Positions 9,136-16,585 of a stretch of 40,070 bases of DNA are shown here, in pieces (the stretch's first letter is position 1; each line of letters begins with the position of its first letter). The notes under the pieces were generated by a model. The model was given only the letters and a program-made list of their open reading frames with translations, did no database searches and was not told the DNA's origin. This DNA is from an uncultured Collinsella sp. (GTDB lineage: Bacteria > Actinomycetota > Coriobacteriia > Coriobacteriales > Coriobacteriaceae), in NCBI GenBank assembly GCA_959027945.1, contig CAUFRO010000019.1, positions 1 through 40,070 on the forward strand, written 5' to 3'. The translations under genes and the position numbers were made by a program.

Positions 9136-10318
9136 CGAGAAGCGCCTCCACTCCGGGCAGGGCCTTACCCTCGACGAGCTCCATGGAAGCGCCACCACCG
9201 GTGGAGATCCAGCTCATCTTGTCGGCCAGGTTGAACTTGTTGACAGCTGCGACAGAGTCGCCACCGCCGATGATCGAGGTGCAGTCGGCCTCGGCGACAG
9301 CCTCGGCGATAGCCTGGGTGCCGTGAGCGAAGTTGTCGAACTCGAAGACGCCCATGGGGCCATTCCAGAACACGGTCTTGGCGCCCTTGACAGCCTCGGC
9401 GTAGAGCTCCTCGGTCTTAGGACCGATGTCCATGCCCTCACGATCGTCGGGGATAGCGTCGGAAGCGACAACCTCGGGGACAGCGTCCTCGCCAAAGTGA
9501 TCGGCAACGCGGTTGTCGATGGGGAGCAGGATCTTGACGCCCTTCTCCTCGGCCTTCTTGAGCATCTCGCCGGCGCGCTCGACCCAGTCCTCTTCCTTGA
9601 GGGACTGACCAACGGTCAGGCCCTGAGCCAGGAAGAAGGTGTAGGCCATGCCGCCACCGATAATCAGGGTGTCAGCGGAGTCGATGAGGTGATCGAGAAC
9701 GCCGATCTTGGAGGAAACCTTGGAACCGCCGACGATGGCGACGAAGGGACGCTCGGGCTCGGCGAAGATGCCGGTCAGCGTGTCGACCTCCTTCTCGAGC
9801 AGGAAGCCAGCGACGGCAGGCAGGTAAGCGGCGGGGCCCACGACGGAACCCTGGGCGCGGTGAGCGGTACCGAAAGCATCGAGAACGAAAACGTCGCCAT
9901 AGGAAGCGAGCTTCTTGGCGATCTCGGGATCGTTCTTCTTCTCACGCTTGTCAAAACGGACGTTCTCGAGAACGAGGACCTTACCCGGCTCGACGGCGGC
10001 GACAGCCTCAGCAGCCTTCTCGCCGTAGGTGTCGGCGACAAAGGCAACGTCGAGACCAGAGAGCTCAGCGAGCTTCTTGGCGACGGGCTCGAGGGACAGC
10101 TCGGGCTGGAAGCCGGTGCCCTCGGGACGGCCGAGGTGGCTCATGAGGATGACGCGAGCGTTGTGCTCAACGAGGTAGTTGATGGTGGGCAGGGCAGCCT
10201 TGATGCGGGTGGTGTCGCCAACGACGCCATCCTTGATAGGCACGTTAAAGTCAACGCGGACGAGAACGCGCTTTCCGTCGACATCGATGTCGCGGACGGT
10301 CTTCTTGGTAAAGGCCAT
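9128..10318 (-). CDS. pgk: Phosphoglycerate kinase
   Basis: 396-residue enzyme that transfers the acyl phosphate of 1,3-bisphosphoglycerate to ADP. The N-terminal domain has VRVDFNVP and the substrate motif SHLGRP; the C-terminal nucleotide domain ends with the glycine-rich STGGGASMELVEG. The start is the ATG giving MAFTKKTVRD, preceded by an AAAGG ribosome-binding site at 10328-10334. Its leader has a 7-bp hairpin (10342-10364). A terminator separates it from gap, so it may have its own promoter or depend on read-through. Confidence 0.96.
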   Translation of the reverse strand: MAFTKKTVRDIDVDGKRVLVRVDFNVPIKDGVVGDTTRIKAALPTINYLVEHNARVILMSHLGRPEGTGFQPELSLEPVAKKLAELSGLDVAFVADTYGEKAAEAVAAVEPGKVLVLENVRFDKREKKNDPEIAKKLASYGDVFVLDAFGTAHRAQGSVVGPAAYLPAVAGFLLEKEVDTLTGIFAEPERPFVAIVGGSKVSSKIGVLDHLIDSADTLIIGGGMAYTFFLAQGLTVGQSLKEEDWVERAGEMLKKAEEKGVKILLPIDNRVADHFGEDAVPEVVASDAIPDDREGMDIGPKTEELYAEAVKGAKTVFWNGPMGVFEFDNFAHGTQAIAEAVAEADCTSIIGGGDSVAAVNKFNLADKMSWISTGGGASMELVEGKALPGVEALLDA

Positions 10319-10341
10319 GTTTGCTTCTACCTTTCGTACGT

Positions 10342-10364
10342 GTCTGCCTCCCATTACGGCAGAC
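10342..10364 (-). other. Hairpin in the pgk leader
   Basis: GTCTGCC (10342-10348) pairs perfectly with GGCAGAC (10358-10364), with a 9-base loop and no U-tract. It lies about 24 bases before the pgk start, between the gap terminator and the ribosome-binding site. It could stabilise a processed pgk message; the function is unknown. Confidence 0.5.
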
Positions 10365-10375
10365 GATTTCTTATA

Positions 10376-10423
10376 AAAAGGGCGCGACCCTAGGGTGTAA
10401 GCCCTATAAGGCCGCGCCCTTCT
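10376..10423 (-). terminator. Terminator or attenuator between gap and pgk
   Basis: GGGCGCG (10380-10386) pairs with CGCGCCC (10413-10419). The A-run at 10375-10379 reads as U on the minus strand, and a loop of about 26 bases contains a further small CCCTAGGG palindrome. It lies 35 bases after the gap stop, so a large share of transcripts probably end here, giving more gap than pgk-tpiA-gpmI message. Confidence 0.75.
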
Positions 10424-10458
10424 TTAGACGCTCAACGAGCTATTCGCTAAAAGCTAAA

Positions 10459-11484
10459 TTAAGCAACGAACTTCTCGAAGTACTTGATGGTGCGGACCAT
10501 CTGAGAGGTGTAGGAGTTCTCGTTGTCGTACCAAGAGGTGACCTGAACGAGGGTCTGGCCGTTGCCGAGGTCAGAGCACATGGTCTGAGTGGCGTCGAAG
10601 ATGGAGCCGTGGGTCTCGCCGACGATGTCGCGGGAGACGATCTGGTCCTCGTTGTAGGCGAAGGTCTCGGGGATGGTCTCGGCGTAGGCCTTCATGGCAG
10701 CGTTGACCTCGTCGACGGTGACCTTCTTGTCAACGACGGCGTAGAGGTTGGTCAGCGAGCCGGTCGGCGTCGGGACGCGCTGGGCGGCACCGATGAGCTT
10801 GCCGTTGAGCTCGGGGAGAACCAGGCCGATGGCCTTGGCAGCGCCCGTGGTGTTCGGGACGATGTTCTCGGAGCAGGCGCGGGAGCGACGGAAGTTGCCC
10901 TTGCGCTGCGGGCCGTCGAGCGGCATCTGGTCGCCGGTGAAGGCGTGGATGGTGGTCATGATGCCGGACACGATGGGAGCGAAGTCGTTCAGACCCTTGG
11001 CCATCGGGGCGAGGCAGTTGGTGGTGCAGGAAGCAGCGGAGATGATGTTGTCCTCAGCGGTCAGCGTCTCATGGTTGACGTTGTACACGATGGTGGGCAG
11101 ATCGCTGCCGGCCGGAGCGGAGATGACGACCTTCTTGGCGCCAGCGTTGATGTGGGCCTGAGCCTTAGCCTTGCTGGTGTAGAAGCCAGTGCACTCGAGA
11201 ACGACGTCGACGTCGAGGTCGCCCCAAGGCAGGTTGTTGGCGTCGGCCTCCTTGTAGATCTTGATCTCCTTGCCGTCAACGGTGATGGAATCCTCGCCAG
11301 CAACGACCTCGTGATCGCGAGCGTAGTTGCCCTGCGTGGAGTCGTACTTCAGCAGGTAAGCGAGCATATCGGGAGAGGTGAGGTCGTTGATAGCGACGAT
11401 CTCGGAGCCCTCATGACCGAACATCTGACGGAAAGCCAGACGACCGATGCGACCGAAGCCGTTAATAGCAACCTTTACTGCCAT
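10459..11484 (-). CDS. gap: Glyceraldehyde-3-phosphate dehydrogenase (NAD type)
   Basis: 341-residue glycolytic dehydrogenase. The N-terminal Rossmann motif is INGFGRIGR. The acidic residue in AINDL (Asp34) indicates NAD rather than NADP. Catalytic Cys153 lies in SAASCTTNCLAP and His180 in TTIHAFTGDQ. I use the ATG giving MAVKVAING, which has AAAGGAG 6 bases upstream; the in-frame extension upstream is not conserved-looking. A 193-base upstream region holds an AAACGTTTTA palindrome that may be an operator. Confidence 0.96.
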   Translation of the reverse strand: MAVKVAINGFGRIGRLAFRQMFGHEGSEIVAINDLTSPDMLAYLLKYDSTQGNYARDHEVVAGEDSITVDGKEIKIYKEADANNLPWGDLDVDVVLECTGFYTSKAKAQAHINAGAKKVVISAPAGSDLPTIVYNVNHETLTAEDNIISAASCTTNCLAPMAKGLNDFAPIVSGIMTTIHAFTGDQMPLDGPQRKGNFRRSRACSENIVPNTTGAAKAIGLVLPELNGKLIGAAQRVPTPTGSLTNLYAVVDKKVTVDEVNAAMKAYAETIPETFAYNEDQIVSRDIVGETHGSIFDATQTMCSDLGNGQTLVQVTSWYDNENSYTSQMVRTIKYFEKFVA

Positions 11485-11556
11485 TGTGTCTCCTTTCGTA
11501 AGGCCCCCGCGAGCTACAGCGCCCGCCGTTGAGGCCCACAAACTAACCACTCGCCT

Positions 11557-11562
11557 AATATA
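11557..11562 (-). promoter_or_regulatory. gap: Putative gap -10 box
   Basis: On the minus strand this reads TATATT, about 70 bases before the gap start. I see no good -35 hexamer at 16-18 bases, so the call is weak. Confidence 0.3.
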
Positions 11563-11618
11563 CCTTTTTTTTGACTTGAATTTCACGAGAATGCTCGAAA
11601 TTGAAAATCAAATTTACG

Positions 11619-11632
11619 TTAAAACGTTTTAA
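11619..11632. promoter_or_regulatory. 14-bp perfect palindrome upstream of gap, candidate operator
   Basis: TTAAAACGTTTTAA is fully self-complementary and has the central CG typical of LacI/CcpA-family operators. It lies in the AT-rich whiA-gap spacer, about 57 bases upstream of the putative gap -10. The core AAACGTTTTA recurs exactly at 24324-24333 ahead of satA. Confidence 0.45.
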
Positions 11633-11677
11633 AGAGTAAAACAGCAGTTCAATCCCTATATAAGCAGTTTCGCTCAA

Positions 11678-12607
11678 CTACCTGTTTGCTTCAATGAGCT
11701 TTTCAAGCCTCAAAACTCGATGGTAGAGGGCCGACTTCGACAAGGGAGGGTCAGCCATCTCCCCCAGATCGCGCAGTGACAGATCAGGATAGCGCTCGCG
11801 CAGGTCGCAAAAGACCGCCAAGGCGTCCGGAAGCGTGTCGCGCAAACCCCGCTGTTCGAGCTCATCGATCAACGCAAGCTGATGCTGGGCGGCACCCGCA
11901 CTTCTGGTCTGATTGGCCAGCTCGGCATTCACGCGACGGTTTACGTCGTTCTTAACCAATTTGACCGCGCGCGCTTCCTCGATCTCGGCAACGCTGCGCT
12001 TGGCGCCGACCAGCTTTAGAAGCTGCTCGATCTCCTCGGCGCTCTTAATGTAGACGGCAAAGGATCCGCGCCGCGCGTTAACGCGCGCATGGACCCCAAT
12101 CTGCTCCAATAGATCGCAAAGCCCCCGGGCATACTGCTCGCCCTGCACCGCAATCTCCAAATGAAAATCGCCGCGTGGATCGGCCACGAAACCGCCGGCG
12201 ATGAGCGCGCCGCGGATGTAGGCAAGCCTGCAGCAGGGACGGGCAACGATGTGCCGGGGAACACCAGCGACGAGCCCTCCCCTGCGGTCGAGAATGCCCA
12301 GCAGCACCAGAGCCTTGTCCAGGTCGGGCTGATCGGGCAGGGTAATGAGATAGTTACGGACCTTATGCAAGACCGATTTACGAACGGTGAATTCTGTTTT
12401 GAGCTTAAGGATGCGATGCGTCAGTGTGATCATCGTGCGCGCGACAGCGCCCGTCTCGGTCGCGACCGTCAAACGATACCGCCCGGAGCCGGCCAGCGAA
12501 AGTGTGCCGCTCACACGCGTCAGGGCGGCAAGCGTCGACAAGTCGCAGTATTCACATTCGGGTTCGCAGCGCGCGAGCTCGTCACGCACCTCGGCGGTAA
12601 ACGACAT
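11678..12607 (-). CDS. whiA: WhiA, sporulation/cell-division regulator family DNA-binding protein
   Basis: 309-residue protein with the two-part WhiA structure: an N-terminal LAGLIDADG-like fold (for example AAITR-type helices at ALTRVSGTLSL and YIRGALIAGGFVADP) and a C-terminal helix-turn-helix region (LPDALAVFCDLRERYPDLSLRDLGEMADPPLSKSALYHRVLRL, quoted here only as the stretch from about residue 258 to 300). Near the N terminus there is a Cys cluster C-x3-C-x2-C. In Streptomyces WhiA activates developmental genes; in non-sporulators it affects division and growth. It starts 6 bases after rapZ ends, so the two are co-transcribed. No terminator is visible before gap. Confidence 0.93.
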   Translation of the reverse strand: MSFTAEVRDELARCEPECEYCDLSTLAALTRVSGTLSLAGSGRYRLTVATETGAVARTMITLTHRILKLKTEFTVRKSVLHKVRNYLITLPDQPDLDKALVLLGILDRRGGLVAGVPRHIVARPCCRLAYIRGALIAGGFVADPRGDFHLEIAVQGEQYARGLCDLLEQIGVHARVNARRGSFAVYIKSAEEIEQLLKLVGAKRSVAEIEEARAVKLVKNDVNRRVNAELANQTRSAGAAQHQLALIDELEQRGLRDTLPDALAVFCDLRERYPDLSLRDLGEMADPPLSKSALYHRVLRLEKLIEANR

Positions 12608-12613
12608 GCAGGC

Positions 12614-13534
12614 CTATGCTTTCGTGTTGGCGCGCGACAGGTCGCGATGGGAAATACTCACGTGATACTGGGCACCTTCTAAATAACGTGCCGTGGCCTC
12701 GGCGATGGCAACGCTGCGGTGTTGACCGCCCGTGCAGCCGATGGCAATAGAAAGCTGTGGCTTGCCCTCCGCGATATAGCCCGGCATCACCGTATCGAGC
12801 AGCTGCGTCCAGGCCTTCCAGAACTCCTGGGTCTTGGGATGGTCCAGAACAAAGTCGGAGACTTTCTTATCGAGACCGGTCATGGTGCGCATCTCGGGAT
12901 CGTAGAACGGATTGGGCAGGAAGCGGACGTCGATCATAATGTCCGCCTCGACGGGCATGCCGTGCTTAAAGCCAAACGAGAACACGTGAACGTCCATGAG
13001 CTGCTGGTCGGACAGCTCGGAGAACGCCATGCGCAATTTGTTGCGCAGGGCAGAGGTGCGCAGGCGGCTCGTGTCGATGATCATATCGGCTCGATCGCGC
13101 ACGCCCTGCAGCTGCAGGCGCTCGCGCTGAATCGCATCGGCCGTAGTCTCTCCCGGCTTGGCAATGGGGTGGCGGCGGCGGTTTTCGCTATAACGACGGA
13201 TCAGCACCTCGTCAGAGGCCTCGAGAAACACGATGTCACAGCTCATCTCGCGCTCCTCGAGCGCGGCAACGGCATCGAGCAGCTCATCGAACAAGCCCTG
13301 GCTGCGCAGGTCGCAGGTGACGGCAAGATGCCTGCCCACGCCCGTATTGATGCCGACGAGTTCGGCAAGCTGGGCGATCAGACGCGGAGGCAAGTTGTCG
13401 ATGCAAAAATAGCCCATGTCCTCGAACACATGCATGGCCTGCGTTCGGCCCGATCCGGACATTCCGGTGATGATGACGATATCGGGGATGCGCTCCGAGC
13501 GCTCCGCCGCATCCATGGCATCTCCCTTTTGCAT
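12614..13534 (-). CDS. rapZ: RNase adapter RapZ / YvcJ-family nucleotide-binding protein
   Basis: 306-residue protein with an N-terminal P-loop domain and a C-terminal domain recognisable from GFKHGMPVEAD, the DVRFLPNPF segment and CTGGQHRSVAIAE. The P-loop reads GMSGSGRT (residues 24-31): Arg replaces the usual Walker A Lys. In E. coli RapZ controls GlcN-6-P synthesis through GlmZ RNA; in Gram-positives YvcJ hydrolyses nucleotides. The chosen start MQKGDAM has AGGAGG 6 bases upstream; a second Met six residues later also has a fair site. yvcK, often between rapZ and whiA, is absent. Confidence 0.92.
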   Translation of the reverse strand: MQKGDAMDAAERSERIPDIVIITGMSGSGRTQAMHVFEDMGYFCIDNLPPRLIAQLAELVGINTGVGRHLAVTCDLRSQGLFDELLDAVAALEEREMSCDIVFLEASDEVLIRRYSENRRRHPIAKPGETTADAIQRERLQLQGVRDRADMIIDTSRLRTSALRNKLRMAFSELSDQQLMDVHVFSFGFKHGMPVEADIMIDVRFLPNPFYDPEMRTMTGLDKKVSDFVLDHPKTQEFWKAWTQLLDTVMPGYIAEGKPQLSIAIGCTGGQHRSVAIAEATARYLEGAQYHVSISHRDLSRANTKA

Positions 13535-13552
13535 GTGTGCCTCCTAAAACAA

Positions 13553-13581
13553 GCGCGGGACCCGGCCAGCGGATCCCGCGC
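13553..13581 (-). terminator. Terminator after nanE
   Basis: GCGCGGGA (13553-13560) pairs with TCCCGCGC (13574-13581). On the minus strand it is followed by CTTGTTTTAGGAGG, so the U-tract runs straight into the rapZ ribosome-binding site. It ends the sialic-acid operon, and the compact layout leaves rapZ either to read-through or to a promoter I cannot see. Confidence 0.65.
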
Positions 13582-13632
13582 GATCAATTGCCTTTATTGA
13601 GTATACCGCCCCAAGCGGATACGAGGCCTGTC

Positions 13633-14319
13633 TTACGCCTCAAGCGCAGCCTTGAACCAACTTGTAATACTCGTGGGGTGCGTGATGGCGGTGCCGACGA
13701 CAACGGCCCAGGCGCCGGCGTCGATTGCAGCGCGAGCCTCTTCGGGCGTATGTACGCGACCCTCGCAAATGATGGGAAGGCCGGGGAATTCCTCGGTCGC
13801 CTGACGCAGGAGCGGCAGATCGGGGCCATCGGCCATGGTGCAGTCGATGGCGGCGACACCATGAGAAAGCGTAGTGGATACCAGGTCAAAGCCCATATCA
13901 ACCGCACGGCGAATGTCCTCGATGGTGGCACAATCCGCCATCAGGAGCACGCCCTCCTCGTGCAGCGGACGGAAGGTGTCCTCGACGGTCTTGCCATCGG
14001 GACGTGGGCGATCAGTGGCATCAATTGCCACGATGTCGGCACCGGCGGCAACGCAGGCGCGAGCATGACGCAGCGTCGGCGTGATGTAGACGCCCTCGTG
14101 TCCATCCTTCCACAAGCCGATGACGGGGACCTCACAGCGGCCCTTAATGGCGGCGATGTCGGCAAGACCCTGGCAGCGAATAGCGGCGGCGCCGCCAAGC
14201 TCGCAGGCGCGAGACATTTGAGCCATGGTCTCGGGCGTACGAAGCGGCTCGCCCATATACGCCTGAACACTCACGACGAGCTTGCCCTTCAGGGACTGGA
14301 TCAAAGGATCAACGGTCAT
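13633..14319 (-). CDS. nanE: N-acetylmannosamine-6-phosphate 2-epimerase
   Basis: 228-residue TIM-barrel enzyme that converts ManNAc-6-P to GlcNAc-6-P, the last step of the sialic-acid branch. Family signatures are visible: AAAIRCQGLADIAAIK, the catalytic-Lys segment IGLWKDGHEGVYITP, AGADIVAIDATDRPRP, and the acidic CEGRVHTPEEA; a phosphate-binding AVVVGTAITHP closes the barrel. I use the ATG giving MTVDPLIQSL, preceded by GAAAGG. A strongly folded 98-base inverted repeat lies in the 140-base gap from nanK. Length is normal (about 220-235). Confidence 0.93.
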   Translation of the reverse strand: MTVDPLIQSLKGKLVVSVQAYMGEPLRTPETMAQMSRACELGGAAAIRCQGLADIAAIKGRCEVPVIGLWKDGHEGVYITPTLRHARACVAAGADIVAIDATDRPRPDGKTVEDTFRPLHEEGVLLMADCATIEDIRRAVDMGFDLVSTTLSHGVAAIDCTMADGPDLPLLRQATEEFPGLPIICEGRVHTPEEARAAIDAGAWAVVVGTAITHPTSITSWFKAALEA

Positions 14320-14344
14320 GTTCGACTCAACCTTTCTCAAAACA

Positions 14345-14442
14345 GCCTTCTGAGACACCGCACCTTGACGTTCAAACCGTCGCTCGCGTACCGAAGTACG
14401 CTTCGCTCCTCTTTCACGTCAATCTGCGGCACCTCAGAAGGC
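14345..14442. repeat. Large imperfect inverted repeat between nanK and nanE
   Basis: Two 27-base arms (14345-14371 and 14416-14442) match at 22 of 27 positions: a 10-bp outer stem GCCTTCTGAG, a CCGCA block and a TTGACGT block. Three of the five mismatches become G-U pairs on the minus-strand RNA, the coding orientation. The 44-base centre has its own hairpin GCGTAC-CGAA-GTACGC (14386-14401). There is no U-tract, so it is not a plain terminator. No open frame of note lies in it. Confidence 0.8.
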
Positions 14443-14459
14443 GCACTTGGTAGTTATAT

Positions 14460-15425
14460 TTACTTCAACGACGCAAGAAGGTGTTCGGCGGCACCGATGA
14501 GCGGCGCGTCGCCCTCCAGAGAGCCGATGAGAATCGGCGTGTCCTGAAGCGGGTCGAGCGCCTGGCTGGCATAGCCCTCGTGTACCGAGTCCTTCCACGT
14601 CTGTGAACGCCAATCGGGGCCTTGGTGAATCACGCCGCCCGAAAGCACGATGACCTCAGGGTCCAGGATGTTAGCGAGCGAGCCCAGGCTGGCGCCCAGC
14701 GCAAAGCCGGCGTCATGAATGACCTCGGTCGCCTTTGCGTCGCCTGCGCGGCACAGGTCGTTCACGTCACGGCCGACCGAAGGACGGCTGGGGTCGACGC
14801 GGCCAAAACGCTCATCGTACATACGACCAATGGAAGTGCCCGAAGCAACCGACTCCAGATGGCCGGAACGCCCGCAGGCGCAGGGAATGCCGGCGGCAGC
14901 CGAGCACTCGATGTGGCCCATATGGCCGGCAGCACCATGGAAGCCCTGCATCACGCGGCCGTTCTCGACATATGCGCCGCCGATGCCCGTACCGATGCCC
15001 AAACACAAGACGGAGAACTTGCCCTTACCGACGCCCCAGTGGGCCTCGCCCAGAGCATGAGCCTGCACGTCGCCTACAACGGCAACGTGAAGGCCGAGGT
15101 CCTCGCGCAGGCGCGGCCCCAACTGAACGCCGGACCAGCCGGGCATAATCTCATTGGCATACGCGATGGCGCCCGTCTTGGGGTCGACGACACCGGCAGC
15201 GCCGATGCCAACTCCGAGGACCTCGACATCGGGATTTGCTTCAAGAGCTGCCTTGATAGACGCCTCGATGCGCTGGAAGACCGCTTCGCCACCCTCCTGG
15301 GCCTCGGTGGGAACCTCAGCCTCAAAAACGGGATGGGGCACACCGCCGTCAGCCGGGTACTCCATGATGGCAGTCGCGATCTTAGTTCCGCCGATATCGA
15401 CAGAGCAGACGTACTTGTTCTCCAT
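14460..15425 (-). CDS. nanK: ROK-family sugar kinase, probable N-acetylmannosamine kinase
   Basis: 321-residue ROK kinase. The N-terminal ATP-phosphate loop is DIGGTKIATA, the catalytic Asp is in VVGDVQAHALGE, and GIGTGIGGAYV is the second phosphate loop. The zinc motif normally written CxCGxxGCxE reads CACGRSGHLE, so the third Cys is His; the preceding His and Glu of GHMGHIEC are kept. Substrate is inferred: its place between nanA and nanE fits ATP-dependent phosphorylation of ManNAc. Glucokinase or another ROK kinase cannot be excluded from sequence alone. It starts 171 bases after nanA, across a large palindrome. Confidence 0.85.
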   Translation of the reverse strand: MENKYVCSVDIGGTKIATAIMEYPADGGVPHPVFEAEVPTEAQEGGEAVFQRIEASIKAALEANPDVEVLGVGIGAAGVVDPKTGAIAYANEIMPGWSGVQLGPRLREDLGLHVAVVGDVQAHALGEAHWGVGKGKFSVLCLGIGTGIGGAYVENGRVMQGFHGAAGHMGHIECSAAAGIPCACGRSGHLESVASGTSIGRMYDERFGRVDPSRPSVGRDVNDLCRAGDAKATEVIHDAGFALGASLGSLANILDPEVIVLSGGVIHQGPDWRSQTWKDSVHEGYASQALDPLQDTPILIGSLEGDAPLIGAAEHLLASLK

Positions 15426-15490
15426 GTCGCTCTCCTTAGGAGATAAAAAACAACTACAGGAAATGAAGGCGGTGTTATCGCCGCAACTTA

Positions 15491-15600
15491 GTAAAGGTTT
15501 CCCAGGTGCCCGAGGTTGGGGTGAAAGTGGTCGGGCGTTGACCTAATGGGTCACGCCCGACCACTTGAGCCCCAAGATCGGGTGCCTGGGAAAGCTTTAC
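15491..15600. repeat. 110-base near-palindrome overlapping the nanA stop codon
   Basis: Arms 15491-15543 and 15549-15600 fold around the 5-base loop TAATG. The longest uninterrupted block is 14 bp (AAGTGGTCGGGCGT at 15525-15538); others are GTAAAG, TTTCCCAGG, CCCGA, TTGGGG and TGACC. There are about eight mismatches and one bulged base. Its right end contains the nanA TAA (15597-15599). No U-tract follows on the minus strand. Some mismatches become G-U on the plus strand, so the plus-strand RNA would fold slightly better. It resembles a small intergenic repeat element rather than a terminator. Confidence 0.85.
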
Positions 15601-16517
15601 AGGAGACCGTTGTCCTGGAGGACCTTCTTAATCGCCTCGACGTTCTCACCGGTCATGGCCTTCACCGGGCGCGGCATGGTCGGGCTGTCGAAAATGCCCA
15701 TGAGGTTCATAGCGGTCTTGAAGGCGCCGACGCCACCGGCATAGCCCTGGACGCCCGAGGTGACATCCCAGATGTGCGAAATCTCATTGAGGCGATCCTG
15801 CTCGGCCTTGACGGTAGCCCAGTCACCAGCCTGAGCGGCCTTCCACTGACGAACGTAGCCCTCGGGCTCAACGTTGGCGAGGCCCGGGACGGAACCGTCG
15901 GCGCCACCGAGATAGGCACCGTCGACGACGACCTCATGGCCGGTAAGGATGCTCATCGGATGGCCGTTCTTCTCGTTCTCCTGAATGAGGTAGCGGAACG
16001 AGATGTCATCGCCCGAGGAATCCTTGACGCCAGCCAGGACGCCCTCGGCGCCGAGCTTAGCAAGGAGCTTCCAGGGGAGCTTGGTGTGAACGCACACGGG
16101 AATGTCATAGGCGAAGATGGGCAGGTCGAGCTCCTCGTGCAGGATGCGGAAATGCTCCTCAACCTCGGTCATGCCCTGCAGGGCATAGAACGGGCAGGTG
16201 GCGACGAGCGCATCGGCGCCCAGCTCCTGAGCGACCTTGCCGTGCTCGATCATGCGCTCGGTCTCGGTATCGATGATGCCGACCAAGACGGGCACGCGGT
16301 GGTCGACGATGCGGACGGCCTCGGCGATGATCTGGCGACGACGCTCGTCGGTGGAGAAAACGACCTCACCCGAAGAGCCCAAGAAGAACAGGCCATCGAC
16401 GCCGGCGTCGATCATGCGGTTGATGCTGCGCTCAAAGGAGGCAACGTCGAGCTGGTGGTCTTCGGTATCGGGAACAACGACGGGAGGGATAACGCCGGTG
16501 AATTTCTGAGTTGCCAC
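15597..16517 (-). CDS. nanA: Dihydrodipicolinate synthase/N-acetylneuraminate lyase family aldolase, probable NanA
   Basis: 306-residue TIM-barrel class I aldolase that would split N-acetylneuraminate into ManNAc and pyruvate. The pyruvate-binding loop is GSSGEVVFS, the catalytic Tyr lies in AYDIPVC and the Schiff-base Lys in AGVKDSSGDD. The last motif is closer to general DapA-family aldolases than to E. coli NanA, so the substrate call rests on the neighbours nanK and nanE. I choose the GTG at 16517 because AAGGAG lies 6 bases upstream and the protein then begins VATQKFTGVIPP; a longer reading adds 28 unconserved residues. The stop codon is inside a 110-base palindrome. Confidence 0.82.
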   Translation of the reverse strand: MATQKFTGVIPPVVVPDTEDHQLDVASFERSINRMIDAGVDGLFFLGSSGEVVFSTDERRRQIIAEAVRIVDHRVPVLVGIIDTETERMIEHGKVAQELGADALVATCPFYALQGMTEVEEHFRILHEELDLPIFAYDIPVCVHTKLPWKLLAKLGAEGVLAGVKDSSGDDISFRYLIQENEKNGHPMSILTGHEVVVDGAYLGGADGSVPGLANVEPEGYVRQWKAAQAGDWATVKAEQDRLNEISHIWDVTSGVQGYAGGVGAFKTAMNLMGIFDSPTMPRPVKAMTGENVEAIKKVLQDNGLL

Positions 16518-16585
16518 AAGAATCTCCTTAGTTGTCTGGCGGGCGGCCCTATGCCACCCACTCTTGTTGGCAGTGTCCAGGCCGT

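Noticed and set aside
15491..15600. Ordinary rho-independent terminator for nanA
   Set aside because: The stem is far longer than needed, is mismatched, contains the stop codon and has no U-run on the minus strand.
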